From Kitasatospora cinereorecta (lineage in GTDB: Bacteria; Actinomycetota; Actinomycetes; Streptomycetales; Streptomycetaceae): a stretch of 64,000 nt of DNA. The position numbers and the translations under genes were made by a program. The notes below the pieces were generated by a model that made no database searches, was not told the DNA's origin, and saw only the letters and a list, made by a program, of their open reading frames with translations. The stretch spans positions 558,001 through 622,000 of the forward strand of contig NZ_JAMZDX010000006.1 in NCBI RefSeq assembly GCF_024172095.1, in the 5' to 3' direction. This document shows positions 17,495-26,742 of this stretch, piece by piece (the stretch's first letter is position 1; each line of letters starts with the position of its first letter).

Positions 17495-18739
17495 ATGACA
17501 CAGCCCGCAATGCGGGGCGCGACCGCGGTCGGCCCCCTCGCCACCGGCGACACCACCGACGACACCACGGTGCGGACTCGGCTGGTCGAGGTGGTCGTCC
17601 CGGTCCACAACGAGGAGCACACGGTCGAGCGCTGCGTGCGGGAACTGCACGCCTACCTCGGCGAGACCTTCCCGTACGACTACCGGATCACCATCGCCGA
17701 CAACGCCTCCCTCGACGGCACCTGGGCGGTCGCCACCCGGCTCGCCGAGGAGATCCCGCAGGTCGCCGCCGTCCACCTGGACCTCAAGGGCCGCGGCCGG
17801 GCGCTGCGCGAGGTCTGGGGCGCCAGCGACGCCGATGTGGTCGCCTACATGGACGTGGACCTGTCCACCGGCCTGGAGGCCTTCCTCCCGCTGGTCGCCC
17901 CGCTGCTGTCGGGCCACAGCGACCTGGCCATCGGCAGCCGGCTGCACCGCGGCTCGGCGGTGGTCCGCGGCCCCAAGCGGGAGTTCATCTCGCGCACCTA
18001 CAACCTGCTGCTGCGGGCCACCCTGGCGGCCAAGTTCTCCGACGCCCAGTGCGGCTTCAAGGCCGGCCGCACCGAGGTGGTCAAGCAGTTGCTGGACCAG
18101 GTCGAGGACAACGCCTGGTTCTTCGACACCGAGCTGCTGCTGCTGGCCGAGCGCTCCGGCCTGCGGATCCACGAGGTGCCGGTGGACTGGGTGGACGACC
18201 CGGACAGCCGGGTGGACATCGTCCGCACCGCGCTGGACGACCTGCGGGGCATGGCCCGGGTGGCCCGCCGCTCGCTCTCCGGCGCCGACCGCCTCGACCT
18301 GCCCGCGGCCGCCCGCCGCGCCCAGCTGCCGCCCGGGCTCGGCTGGCAGCTGGCCAGCTTCGCGGTGATCGGCACCCTGTCGACGGTGGCCTACCTGCTG
18401 CTCTACCTGGCGGCCCGGCAGGCGGTGCCGGCCCTGGTCGCCAACGCCGTGGCGCTCGCCGTCACGGCGGTGTTCAACACGGCGGCCAACCGGCGGTTCA
18501 CCTTCGGCGTCACAGGCCCGCGCGACGCGCTCAGGCACCAGGTGGAGGGCGGCATCGCCTTCCTGATCGGACTGGTGCTCAGCAGCGCCGCCATCGCCCT
18601 GCTGCACGCCGTGCGGCCGGACTCCGCGCACGGGGTCGAACTGGCGGCGCTGGTGGCGGCCAACGCGCTGGCCACCCTGGTGCGGTTCGTCCTGCTGCGG
18701 GTGTGGGTCTTCAACCCGCGCCGGGCCCGGCGGTCCTGA
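17495..18739 (+). CDS. Family 2 glycosyltransferase fused to a GtrA-like membrane domain
   Basis: A 414-residue protein. The N-terminal GT-A fold (about 28-260) has VVPVHNEEHTVERCV, the DNASLDGT turn and metal motif YMDVDLSTG. The C-terminal GtrA-like domain (about 285-410) has four hydrophobic helices and the FNTAANRRFTFG signature. Such fusions transfer a sugar from a nucleotide donor to polyprenyl phosphate and help flip it for cell-surface glycan or lipoprotein glycosylation. ATG 17495 was preferred; GTG 17480 and ATG 17510 are also in frame and none has a strong ribosome site. Confidence 0.88.
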   Translation: MTQPAMRGATAVGPLATGDTTDDTTVRTRLVEVVVPVHNEEHTVERCVRELHAYLGETFPYDYRITIADNASLDGTWAVATRLAEEIPQVAAVHLDLKGRGRALREVWGASDADVVAYMDVDLSTGLEAFLPLVAPLLSGHSDLAIGSRLHRGSAVVRGPKREFISRTYNLLLRATLAAKFSDAQCGFKAGRTEVVKQLLDQVEDNAWFFDTELLLLAERSGLRIHEVPVDWVDDPDSRVDIVRTALDDLRGMARVARRSLSGADRLDLPAAARRAQLPPGLGWQLASFAVIGTLSTVAYLLLYLAARQAVPALVANAVALAVTAVFNTAANRRFTFGVTGPRDALRHQVEGGIAFLIGLVLSSAAIALLHAVRPDSAHGVELAALVAANALATLVRFVLLRVWVFNPRRARRS

Positions 18740-18762
18740 GGCCCGCGCCCTCCCCGAAGACG

Positions 18763-18803
18763 CCGGTGGCCCGCTCCCCGCCCCCAGGGAAACGGGCCAC
18801 CGG
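18763..18803. terminator. 11-bp hairpin between convergent glycosyltransferase and paaN
   Basis: Arms CCGGTGGCCCG (18763-18773) and CGGGCCACCGG (18793-18803) separated by 19 bases. Lies between two convergent gene ends. Confidence 0.65.
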
Positions 18804-18818
18804 TCACGTTCCGACGGC

Positions 18819-20519
18819 TCAGCCGTGCCGGCGGACCTCCACCGTGCGGAACCGGCTCGCGACGAACGCGCCGTCGCAGTACGCGGCGTTGGCGGCCGGG
18901 TTGGCGCCGGTGCCGTGCAGGTCGGAGAAGGCCGCGGTCTGGTTGACGTACACCCCGCCGGTCAGGTTGAGCGACAGCGAGACACCGGCGTCCAGGCAGG
19001 CGGCGACCAGCGCGTCCTCCACCCCCTCGTCCACGGTGTAGCCGCCGGCGGTCATCGCGCCCTGCTCCCGCACGGTGCGGCGGAGCAGCTCGACCGCGGC
19101 CTCGGTGGACTCCACCGCCACCGCGAAGGCCACCGGGCCGAAGCACTCGCCGAGGAAGGCCGTCCGGTCGTCGGGCTTGTCGGCGTCGGCCTTGACCAGG
19201 GCGGGCGTGCGGATGGTCGCGCCCGGGAACTCGGGCGAGGCCACCACCCGCGGGGCGAGGGCGAGTTCGCCGTACTCGCCGCCGGCCGCGGCCACGCTGC
19301 GCTGCAGCACGCCGGGGTTGACCACGGCGCCCAGGACGGCCGCCGCGCGGGCGTCGTCGCCGAGCAGGCCGTCGATCGCGCCGGCCAGGTCGGCGACCAC
19401 CTCGTCGTAGGACTTGGAGCCCTCGTCGGTGCGGACGCCGGTCCGCGGGATCAGCAGGTTCTGCGGGGTGGTGCACATCTGGCCGCTGTACAGGCTCAGC
19501 GCGAAGGCCAGGTTGCCCAGCATGCCGCGGTAGTTGTCGGTGGAGTCCAGCACCACCGTGTTGACGCCGGCCTTCTCGGTGTAGACCTGGGCCTGGCGGG
19601 CGTTGTCCTCCAGCCAGTCGCCGAAGCCGGTCGAACCGGTGTAGTCGATCATCTTGACCTCGGGCCGGACGGCCAGGGTCGCCGCGATCGTGCCGCCCTC
19701 GTGCTCGACCGCCAGGCAGACCAGGTTCGGGTCGAAGCCCGCCTCGGTCAGCACCTCGCGGGCGATCCGGACGGTCAGCGCCAGCGGCAGTACGGCCCGC
19801 GGGTGCGGCTTGACCAGCACCGAGTTGCCGGTCGCCAGCGAGGCGAACAGGCCCGGGTAGCCGTTCCAGGTCGGGAAGGTGTTGCAGCCGATCATCAGCG
19901 CGGTGCCGCGCGGCACCACGGTGAACTCCTTCACCATGCTGAGCGGGTCGCGCTTGCCCTGCGGCTTGGTCCAGTTCGCGCTCTTCGGCAGCCGGACCTG
20001 CTCGGCGTACGCGTAGGCCACCGCCTCCAGGCCGCGGTCCTGCGCGTGCGGGCCGCCCGCCTGGAACGCCATGCCGTACGCCTGGCCGGTGGTGTGCATC
20101 ACGGCCTGCGCGAACTCGTGCGAGCGGGCGTTGATCCGGCCGAGGATCTCCAGGCAGACCGCCGCCCGGGCCGCCGGGCCCGCCGCCGCCCAGCCCGGAC
20201 GCGCCGCCTCCAGGGCGGCGATCAGCTCGTCCGCCTCGGCGTGCGGGTAGCTCACGCCCAGCTCGATGCCGTACGGCGACGCCTCGCCGGAGACCAGGTC
20301 GCCGTTGGTGGGCTGGCCCTCGATCCGGAACACCGAGCCGAGCAGCGCGTCGAACGCGGCCTGGCCGTCCGCGGCGCCCGTCTCGCCGTACGCCTTGGGG
20401 AACTCCGGGTACGGAGTCCAGTAGTCACGGCTCTCGATCGCGGCGAGGGCGCGGTCGAGGGTCTCCTGATGGCGGTCGATCAGTTCGGCGACCAGGGGGT
20501 TGGGGGTCGCAGCAGCCAT
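18819..20519 (-). CDS. paaN: Phenylacetic acid degradation protein PaaN (aldehyde dehydrogenase-like)
   Basis: A 566-residue protein of the PaaN type, an aldehyde dehydrogenase relative longer than usual. Visible are NAD-site-like segments (VVPRGTALMIGCNTFPTWNG; DYTGSTGFGDWL) and the catalytic-cysteine region SGQMCTTPQN with Cys349. In phenylacetate catabolism PaaN/PaaZ-type proteins oxidise the ring-opened semialdehyde; this protein has no C-terminal hydratase domain. No other paa genes (paaABCDE, paaK) are nearby, so its role may differ. A palindrome matching PaaR-type operators is about 45 bp upstream of its start, and a TetR regulator lies 2.5 kb away. Confidence 0.9.
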   Translation of the reverse strand: MAAATPNPLVAELIDRHQETLDRALAAIESRDYWTPYPEFPKAYGETGAADGQAAFDALLGSVFRIEGQPTNGDLVSGEASPYGIELGVSYPHAEADELIAALEAARPGWAAAGPAARAAVCLEILGRINARSHEFAQAVMHTTGQAYGMAFQAGGPHAQDRGLEAVAYAYAEQVRLPKSANWTKPQGKRDPLSMVKEFTVVPRGTALMIGCNTFPTWNGYPGLFASLATGNSVLVKPHPRAVLPLALTVRIAREVLTEAGFDPNLVCLAVEHEGGTIAATLAVRPEVKMIDYTGSTGFGDWLEDNARQAQVYTEKAGVNTVVLDSTDNYRGMLGNLAFALSLYSGQMCTTPQNLLIPRTGVRTDEGSKSYDEVVADLAGAIDGLLGDDARAAAVLGAVVNPGVLQRSVAAAGGEYGELALAPRVVASPEFPGATIRTPALVKADADKPDDRTAFLGECFGPVAFAVAVESTEAAVELLRRTVREQGAMTAGGYTVDEGVEDALVAACLDAGVSLSLNLTGGVYVNQTAAFSDLHGTGANPAANAAYCDGAFVASRFRTVEVRRHG

Positions 20520-20561
20520 GGTGCGCTCCTCATAGGGGCGGGCGGGTCACGCCTCAGCGTA

Positions 20562-20575
20562 ACCGAACGATCGGT
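20562..20575. promoter_or_regulatory. Candidate TetR/PaaR-type operator upstream of paaN
   Basis: ACCGAACGATCGGT: 5-bp perfect arms ACCGA and TCGGT around ACGA. It fits the core ACCGNNCGNNCGGT that I recall for the actinobacterial TetR-family phenylacetate regulator PaaR. It differs at one position from a second copy at 27309-27322. Located 43 bases upstream of the paaN start. Confidence 0.6.
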
Positions 20576-20660
20576 CGGGGCGAAGACCCTCCCGAATGAT
20601 CGTCCCCGGCGCCGCGCAACGCCCCGGCCGGGACGAGAGCGCTCGGGCGTACCGGCTGCT

Positions 20661-21914
20661 CTACGGGATGCCGAGCTCGAACAGGACGTAGCCCGCGTAC
20701 CAGCCGGAGGCGGCCGCGCCGACGGTGAGCACGGCGGCCAGCGAGGGCAGCGACAGCCGTCGCAGGGCCACCGCGATCGGGACGAACAGCGGGAAGCAGG
20801 GCAGCAGGTAGCGGGAGGTGTTGCCGAATATCTGCTGGCTGCCCAGGACCAGGACGATCGTCACCACGGTGTAGACCAGCAGGAACAGCGGCGGGCGCAG
20901 CCGGACCAGCAGGAAGAGCAGCACCGGCAGGGTGAACACCAGCAGGACCGCGATCAGGTCCTCGGTGGGGTAGCCGAAGACGTAGTCGTGGTGGCCCAGC
21001 AGCACGCCGCGCAGCACCTTGCCGGTGTGCGCGCCGTAGTCGAAGAAGTGCAGCCAGGCGCCGCGCTGGAGCTCGAAGTAGGAGGTCCAGCTGCCCATCT
21101 TCCAGCTCGCCCAGGCGAGGTAGCCGGCCAGGCCGAGCGGTGCGATCAGGACGGCGGTGACCGGGCCGAGGACGCCGTCCCGGCGGCGCAGCAGGGCGAT
21201 CAGCGCGGCCACGCCGAGCGCGGCGACCAGCGCCGCCGAGGTCGGCCGGTTGAGGCCGGCGACGAAGGTGGTGACCCCCGCCGCCAGCCAGCTGCCGGTC
21301 ATCACGAAGTAGCAGGCCCAGGCCGCCAGCGCGACGAACAGCGAGTCGGAGTAGACCGCCCACTCGGCGCCCGAGCCGGGGAACAGGCCCCAGACGGCGG
21401 CCGCGATGACGCCGGCCCGCCGCCCGGCGAGCCGGGTGGTGACGGCGAAGATGCCGGCCGCGGCGGCGAACGAGGCCAGCACCGAGACCAGCATCCCGGC
21501 GCCGTACGGGCCGAGCCCGGTGACGGTCGAGACCAGCCGCATCAGGCCGGGGTAGAGCGGGAAGAACGCGACCGAGTTCTGCTCGTACGCCCACGGGCCG
21601 CCGGCGGTCGCGACCAGCGCCGGGTGGTAGCCCTGGGTGGCGACCTGCTGGTACCACCAGCCGTCCCAGCCGCCGAGCACGTCCCAGGTGTGGGCGCCGC
21701 CGCCGAACCGGGGGTTCTTCGTCAGGTACTCGCCGGACCAGCCGAGCAGCGCCATGAAGACGGTGAAGCCGATCAGCTTCACCGCGCCGTAGACCCCGAG
21801 CGCCGGACCGTAACGGCGGGCGGTGAGACCGGCCCACTGCCGGAAGGTCTCCGGTTCGGCGGTCCGCGGCTCCTCCGCCAGACCGACCGCGCCGGGGATC
21901 GCGCCCGTGGACAT
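20661..21914 (-). CDS. GT-C-type mannosyltransferase-like integral membrane protein
   Basis: A 417-residue polytopic protein with about ten hydrophobic helices. An early loop has WDGWWYQQVATQGY followed by FFPLYPGLMR, the layout of PIG-M/PIG-V-like and related GT-C mannosyltransferases that use polyprenyl-phosphate-mannose on the outer face of the membrane. ATG 21914 was chosen because GGAGG lies nine bases upstream; a second ATG at 21938 lacks this. The divergent neighbour is a polyprenyl-phosphate mannose synthase-like GT2, a plausible donor supplier. The acceptor is unknown. Confidence 0.82.
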   Translation of the reverse strand: MSTGAIPGAVGLAEEPRTAEPETFRQWAGLTARRYGPALGVYGAVKLIGFTVFMALLGWSGEYLTKNPRFGGGAHTWDVLGGWDGWWYQQVATQGYHPALVATAGGPWAYEQNSVAFFPLYPGLMRLVSTVTGLGPYGAGMLVSVLASFAAAAGIFAVTTRLAGRRAGVIAAAVWGLFPGSGAEWAVYSDSLFVALAAWACYFVMTGSWLAAGVTTFVAGLNRPTSAALVAALGVAALIALLRRRDGVLGPVTAVLIAPLGLAGYLAWASWKMGSWTSYFELQRGAWLHFFDYGAHTGKVLRGVLLGHHDYVFGYPTEDLIAVLLVFTLPVLLFLLVRLRPPLFLLVYTVVTIVLVLGSQQIFGNTSRYLLPCFPLFVPIAVALRRLSLPSLAAVLTVGAAASGWYAGYVLFELGIP

Positions 21915-22032
21915 CTGGTCCCTCCCGCCGAACGACATGGTCCGGGCGAGCCTACGGCACCCCTTACTGGTCTGTACCTGCGCGGAGGGTCGGCGGGTAA
22001 AATCCGAACACCGTACGACCGTGGAGCACCTG

Positions 22033-23004
22033 ATGGATTCAGAGGCACGCACCGGGATCACACTCTCCGTGGTCGTCCCGATGTTCAACGAGCAGGACGC
22101 CCTGCGGGCGTTCGCCGACCGGCTGCGCCCCGCCCTGGACGGGCTGGACGAGCCGTACGAGGTGGTCGCCGTCGACGACGGCAGCACCGACAAGACCCCC
22201 GACCTGCTGCACGACCTGCGGACCGACTGGCCGCAGCTGCGCCTCGTCAGGCTGCGCCGCAACTGCGGGCACCAGGCGGCGCTGACCGCCGGGCTGGACC
22301 GGGCCGACGGCGCGTACGTGGCAACCATCGACGCCGACCTCCAGGACCCGCCGGAGAAGCTCGGCGAGATGCTGGAGCTGGCCCGCCGGGACGGCCTGGA
22401 CATCGTCTACGGGGTGCGGGAGGACCGCTCCAGCGACTCCGGGTTCAAGCGGCACACGGCCGGCGCCTACTACTGGCTGATGCGGCGGCTGGTCGGCCGG
22501 CAGGTGCCGGCCCAGGCGGGCGACTTCCGGCTGCTCAGCCGGGAGGCCGTGGAGGCGCTCAAGGAGCTGCCCGAGCAGCACCGGGTCTACCGGCTGCTGG
22601 TGCCCTGGCTGGGCTTCCCCAGCGGGGAGGTGCGCTACGTCCGGGAGCAGCGGGTCGCCGGGGAGACCAAGTACCCGGTCGGCAGGATGGCGCGGCTCGC
22701 GGTGGACAGCGTCACCGGGTTCTCGGCGGCGCCGCTGCGGGTGGCGACCTGGCTCGGCGCGGTCAGCTTCGTCACCTGCCTGCTGCTGGTGGTCTTCAGC
22801 CTGAGCGTCTACCTGGCCGGGATGACCGTGCCCGGGTGGACCTCGCTGTTCGTCGGGGTGCTGTTCATCGGGGCGGTGCAGCTGATCTGCGTGGGGCTGC
22901 TCGGCGAGTACGTCGGGCGGATCTACACCGCGGTGCAGCGGCGGCCGGCGTACTACGTTGCCGAGGACACCGCGGACCGGGCGGCCGGGCGCACCGGCCG
23001 GTGA
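22033..23004 (+). CDS. Family 2 glycosyltransferase, polyprenyl-phosphate sugar synthase-like with two membrane helices
   Basis: A 323-residue protein. The GT-A domain has SVVVPMFNEQDAL, VVAVDDGSTDKTPD and the metal/product motif TIDADLQDPPEKLGEM, then GDFRLLSREAVEAL, typical of dolichyl/polyprenyl-phosphate mannose or glucose synthases (GtrB/DPM1-like). Two C-terminal membrane helices (about 238-260 and 270-295) anchor it. ATG 22033 has GGAG at suitable spacing; GTG 22021 is in frame but less likely. Divergent from the mannosyltransferase-like gene, so the two may form a lipid-linked sugar supply and use pair. Confidence 0.87.
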   Translation: MDSEARTGITLSVVVPMFNEQDALRAFADRLRPALDGLDEPYEVVAVDDGSTDKTPDLLHDLRTDWPQLRLVRLRRNCGHQAALTAGLDRADGAYVATIDADLQDPPEKLGEMLELARRDGLDIVYGVREDRSSDSGFKRHTAGAYYWLMRRLVGRQVPAQAGDFRLLSREAVEALKELPEQHRVYRLLVPWLGFPSGEVRYVREQRVAGETKYPVGRMARLAVDSVTGFSAAPLRVATWLGAVSFVTCLLLVVFSLSVYLAGMTVPGWTSLFVGVLFIGAVQLICVGLLGEYVGRIYTAVQRRPAYYVAEDTADRAAGRTGR

Positions 23005-23041
23005 CCCGGCCTGTGCCGGGTGATCGGCGGCGGGGATACTC

Positions 23042-23632
23042 GTGACCATGGCCGAGAACACCACGCGCACCGCCTACACCGTCGAGTCACTGCTGGCCGT
23101 CACGGTCGAGGTCTTCAACGAGCGCGGGTACGACGGCACCTCGATGGAGGACCTCTCCCGGGCCGCCGGGATCTCCAAGTCCTCCATCTACCACCACGTC
23201 CGCGGCAAGGAGGAACTGCTCCGGCTCGCCGTGGGCCGCGCGCTGGACGCGCTGTTCGCCATCCTGGAGGAGCCGGCCGCCTCGTCCGGCCGCTCGGTGG
23301 ACCGGCTGGAGCACGTGGTGCGCCGCACCACCGAGGTGCTGCTCACCGAGCTGCCGTACGTGACGCTGCTGCTGCGGGTGCGCGGCAACACCGCGACCGA
23401 GCTGTGGGCGCTGGAGCGCCGCCGCGACTTCGACCACCGGGTCGCGGAGCTGCTGCGGGCCGCGGTGACGGCGGGCGAGCTGCGCTCGGACGTCGAGGCG
23501 CGGCTGGCCACCCGGCTGCTGTTCGGCATGATCAACTCGATCGTCGAGTGGTACCGGCCGGGCGCCAGGAGCGCCGACGGGGTCGCCGACGCGGTGGTGC
23601 ACCTGGCCTTCGACGGACTGCGGGCCCGGTAG
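23042..23632 (+). CDS. TetR/AcrR family transcriptional regulator
   Basis: A 196-residue regulator. The N-terminal helix-turn-helix (about 10-60) has YDGTSMEDLSRAAGISKSSI and YHHVRGKEEL; the rest is an all-helical ligand domain. The start is either GTG 23042 or in-frame ATG 23048. Position near paaN and the palindrome upstream of paaN suggest it could be the PaaR-like regulator of this region, responding to a CoA thioester, but no ligand can be read from sequence. It is transcribed away from paaN and follows the GT2 gene by 37 bases. Confidence 0.88.
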   Translation: MTMAENTTRTAYTVESLLAVTVEVFNERGYDGTSMEDLSRAAGISKSSIYHHVRGKEELLRLAVGRALDALFAILEEPAASSGRSVDRLEHVVRRTTEVLLTELPYVTLLLRVRGNTATELWALERRRDFDHRVAELLRAAVTAGELRSDVEARLATRLLFGMINSIVEWYRPGARSADGVADAVVHLAFDGLRAR

Positions 23633-23660
23633 CCGGATCGCCGTCCGACCGGCCTGATAC

Positions 23661-23685
23661 GTTCGCCTCGACTTCCCGGGCGAAC
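23661..23685. repeat. 7-bp inverted repeat between the TetR and amidase genes
   Basis: Arms GTTCGCC (23661-23667) and GGCGAAC (23679-23685) separated by 11 bases. It is placed 20 bases before the TTG start of the amidase and may be an operator or a weak hairpin; function unassigned. Confidence 0.4.
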
Positions 23686-23705
23686 AGGAAAGGTCGGACG
23701 GTCAG

Positions 23706-26654
23706 TTGACCCAGCATCCCCGCATACCGCGACCGCGGTCACCGTTGCGCGCGACGGCGACCGCGACGGCGACCCTCGCCGCGCTCGGCCTGGTGGTGAG
23801 CGGCGCTCCGCTCGCCGCCGCGGCGCCGGTCCAGGCGGCCCCGGCCGCCGGGCTTCAGGCCCAGTTCACCGCGGCCGCAAAGGAGTTCAAGGTCCCCGAG
23901 AGCGTCCTGCTGGCCGTCTCCTACCAGGAGACCCGGTGGGAGTCGCACCAGGGCCGGCCGAGCACCACCGGCAACTACAACGTGATGGGCCTGACCCAGG
24001 TCGACCTGGCGGCGGTGGCGGCGGCGCAGGCCGCGGCCCAGCCGGAGGTCGACCTGCGCGGCGACGGCGACGCCAAGCCGCGGGCCAGGTCCCAGGCCGC
24101 CCCGGCGGCGCCGGTGGACAGCCCCGCCCTGCACACGCTCGACACCGCCGCCAAGCTGATCAACCGTCCGGCGGCGGATCTGCGCGGCGACACCCTGCAG
24201 AGCATCCGCGGCGGCGCCGCCCTGCTGGCCCAGCTGCAGCAGAACGCGAAGGCCCCGCTCTCGAGCGACCCGGCGGCCTGGTACGGCGCGGTGGTCGGCT
24301 ACAGCAACGGCGGCACCGACGCCCAGAGCGCCGCCGAGGGCCGGGAGTTCGCCGACCGGGTGTTCGGCACGATCAAGCTCGGCGCCTCCCGCACCACCTC
24401 CGAGGGCCAGCGGGTGTCGCTCGCCGCCGACCCGGCCGCCGCCAAGCACAGCCCGGCGGTCGACCGCGGCGTGCAGACCGCCTCCCGGTCGGCGCCGCGC
24501 ACCGCGCTGGCGGCCGCCACCGACCCGATCGAGTGCCCGTCCACGCTCAGCTGCGACTTCCAGCCGGCCGCGTACGCGCAGAACAGCTCCGACCTCAGCG
24601 ACTTCGGCAACTACTCGGTCGCGAACCGCACCGGCGCCGACATCGACCACATCGTCATCCACGACACCGAGGGCGGCTACGCCGGCTCGCTGGCCACCTT
24701 CCAGAACCCGGCGACCATGGCGAGCGCGCACTACCTGCTGCGCTCCAGCGACGGCCACGTCACCCAGATGGTGGCGGACAAGAACGTCGCCTGGCACGCC
24801 GGCAACAAGACCCTCAACATGCACAGCGTCGGCATCGAGCACGAGGGCTACGCGCTGAGCGGGGCCAGCTGGTACTCCGAGCAGCTCTACCAGTCCTCGG
24901 CGACGCTCACCCGCTACCTGGCCGACCGCTTCGGCGTCCCGCTGGACCGCCAGCACATCATCGGCCACGACGAGGTGCCCGGCCCGACCCAGAGCGCGGT
25001 CGCCGGCATGCACTGGGACCCGGGCACGTTCTGGGACTGGAACCACTACATGGATCTGGTCGGCGCCCACGTCTCGCCGGACTCCGGCTACGTGATCGGC
25101 GGCCGGGTGACCATCAACCCGCCGTTCTCCAACGCCTACCGGCCGGTGATCAACAACGTCCCGGCCCAGCCGGCGAACTTCGTCTACCTGTACAGCTCCC
25201 CCGGCGGCCCGCTGATCGGCAACGGCACGCAGAACGCCGCGGACTGGTCCGACAAGGCGGTGGCCGGCGGCAGCTACGTGGTCGCCGACGTGCAGGGCCA
25301 GTGGACCGCCATCTGGTACAACGGCCAGAAGGCCTGGTTCTGGAACGACGGCAGCATCGCCGCCGCCGACAACCGGGCCGGCCAGTTCGTCCTCACCCCG
25401 AAGCCCGGGCTGTCGAGCGTCGCGGTCTACGGCCGCTCCTACCCGGAGTACGGCGCGTACGCGGCGGCCGGCGTCCCGGCCCCGGACCCGAACATCACCG
25501 CGCTCAGCGCCACCCTCCCGGCCGGCCAGAGCTACGTCCCGGTGTCCGTCACCCCGGTGAACGGCGACTTCTACTACGCCCCGACCATCGACGGCAGCGC
25601 GGCGCACGACCGCACCTGGGTGACCGGCGGCCAGAAGTACTACCCGATCCGGTACAACCACCGGCTCGCCTACGTCTCGGCCGACGACGTGCAGCTGGTC
25701 GCGGCGCCGACCAACGTGCTGGCGGCCGGCGAGCGGGTGCAGCTGCTGGCGCAGACCACCACCGGCTCGGTCAACGCGGGCGCCAACTACTCCCGCGGCG
25801 TCTGGGAGACCTTCCACGCCCTCCCGGCGGCCGGCACCACGCCCGACCCGAAGCAGCGCTTCGCCGTGCTCTACCTGAACGGTCAGCTGCACGCCGTGAC
25901 GCTGGCCGCCGGCCACGTCTGGACCGCCGACCGCAACCTGCTCACCGGCGAGTGGAGCCCCTGGTACGACCTCCAGGTGACCGGTCTGGCCGGGCCGCTG
26001 ACCGCCCCGGCGACCGAGGTGACGGTGGCCGCCACCGGCAGCAAGATGCACGTGGTGGTGATCTCCGGCGGCCGACTGCTGGAGGCGACCGCCGACTACG
26101 GCACCGGCCGCTGGTACACCTGGGGTGACGTCTCGGGCGCCATCGGTCTGCCGACCGGCGCGCTCACCGGCATCACCGCCGCGGCCAACGGCAACGTGCT
26201 GCACATCGACGGCCTGGGCACCGACGGCCGGATCCACGTGGCCGACGGCGACTACAACCGCGGCGCGTGGGGCTACGGCGACGTGACCGGCGCGGTCGGC
26301 CCGCTGACCGGCACGGTCACCGGCCTGACCACCGTCGCAGTGGGCTCCAAGCAGCACCTGCTCGCGCTGGTGGACGGCAAGGTCAAGCAGGCCACCGCCG
26401 ACTACGCGGCCGGCGCCTGGACCAGCTGGGGCGACGTCTCCGGCGCGACCGGGCAGACCACCCCGCTGACCGCGCTGGTGGCCACCTACACCGGCAACTC
26501 GCTGCGGCTGTTCGGCCTCGGGGGCGACCACGTCCTCAACGCCAACGGCGACTACTCCACCGGCCGCTGGTCCGGCTGGATGGACACCGAGGTCCCCGGC
26601 GCCGCCGGCCCGATCGACCCGGTGAACACCCTGGCGGTGGCCGGCACCAACTGA
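23706..26654 (+). CDS. Very large secreted N-acetylmuramoyl-L-alanine amidase with C-terminal repeat domain
   Basis: A 982-residue exported protein with TTG start at 23706 and a signal peptide ending near AAPVQAAPA (about 42). Residues about 50-220 look lysozyme-like (SVLLAVSYQETRWESHQG, NYNVMGLTQVD). An Amidase_2/PGRP-type zinc amidase spans about 310-455, with HIVIHDTEGG, AWHAGNKTLNMHSVGIEHEG and IIGHDEVPGPT holding the His ligands and catalytic Glu. SH3-like segments follow. The last 280 residues contain repeated units ending in patterns such as ADYGTGRWYTWGDV and DYNRGAWGYGDV, which suggest a beta-propeller-like wall- or sugar-binding region. It probably cleaves the stem peptide from muramic acid in peptidoglycan. 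Confidence 0.9.
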   Translation: MTQHPRIPRPRSPLRATATATATLAALGLVVSGAPLAAAAPVQAAPAAGLQAQFTAAAKEFKVPESVLLAVSYQETRWESHQGRPSTTGNYNVMGLTQVDLAAVAAAQAAAQPEVDLRGDGDAKPRARSQAAPAAPVDSPALHTLDTAAKLINRPAADLRGDTLQSIRGGAALLAQLQQNAKAPLSSDPAAWYGAVVGYSNGGTDAQSAAEGREFADRVFGTIKLGASRTTSEGQRVSLAADPAAAKHSPAVDRGVQTASRSAPRTALAAATDPIECPSTLSCDFQPAAYAQNSSDLSDFGNYSVANRTGADIDHIVIHDTEGGYAGSLATFQNPATMASAHYLLRSSDGHVTQMVADKNVAWHAGNKTLNMHSVGIEHEGYALSGASWYSEQLYQSSATLTRYLADRFGVPLDRQHIIGHDEVPGPTQSAVAGMHWDPGTFWDWNHYMDLVGAHVSPDSGYVIGGRVTINPPFSNAYRPVINNVPAQPANFVYLYSSPGGPLIGNGTQNAADWSDKAVAGGSYVVADVQGQWTAIWYNGQKAWFWNDGSIAAADNRAGQFVLTPKPGLSSVAVYGRSYPEYGAYAAAGVPAPDPNITALSATLPAGQSYVPVSVTPVNGDFYYAPTIDGSAAHDRTWVTGGQKYYPIRYNHRLAYVSADDVQLVAAPTNVLAAGERVQLLAQTTTGSVNAGANYSRGVWETFHALPAAGTTPDPKQRFAVLYLNGQLHAVTLAAGHVWTADRNLLTGEWSPWYDLQVTGLAGPLTAPATEVTVAATGSKMHVVVISGGRLLEATADYGTGRWYTWGDVSGAIGLPTGALTGITAAANGNVLHIDGLGTDGRIHVADGDYNRGAWGYGDVTGAVGPLTGTVTGLTTVAVGSKQHLLALVDGKVKQATADYAAGAWTSWGDVSGATGQTTPLTALVATYTGNSLRLFGLGGDHVLNANGDYSTGRWSGWMDTEVPGAAGPIDPVNTLAVAGTN

Positions 26655-26677
26655 CCGGCCGCATCCCCGCACCACCC

Positions 26678-26711
26678 GCTGCCCCCGGACGGTCCGCCGT
26701 CCGGGGGCAGC
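26678..26711. terminator. Perfect 15-bp hairpin between convergent amidase and Lrp genes
   Basis: Arms GCTGCCCCCGGACGG (26678-26692) and CCGTCCGGGGGCAGC (26697-26711) with a 4-base loop, 24 bases after the amidase stop. Likely bidirectional. Confidence 0.85.
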
Positions 26712-26742
26712 GGCGTTCCCGGGGCCCGGAGGCGTCTTCGGC

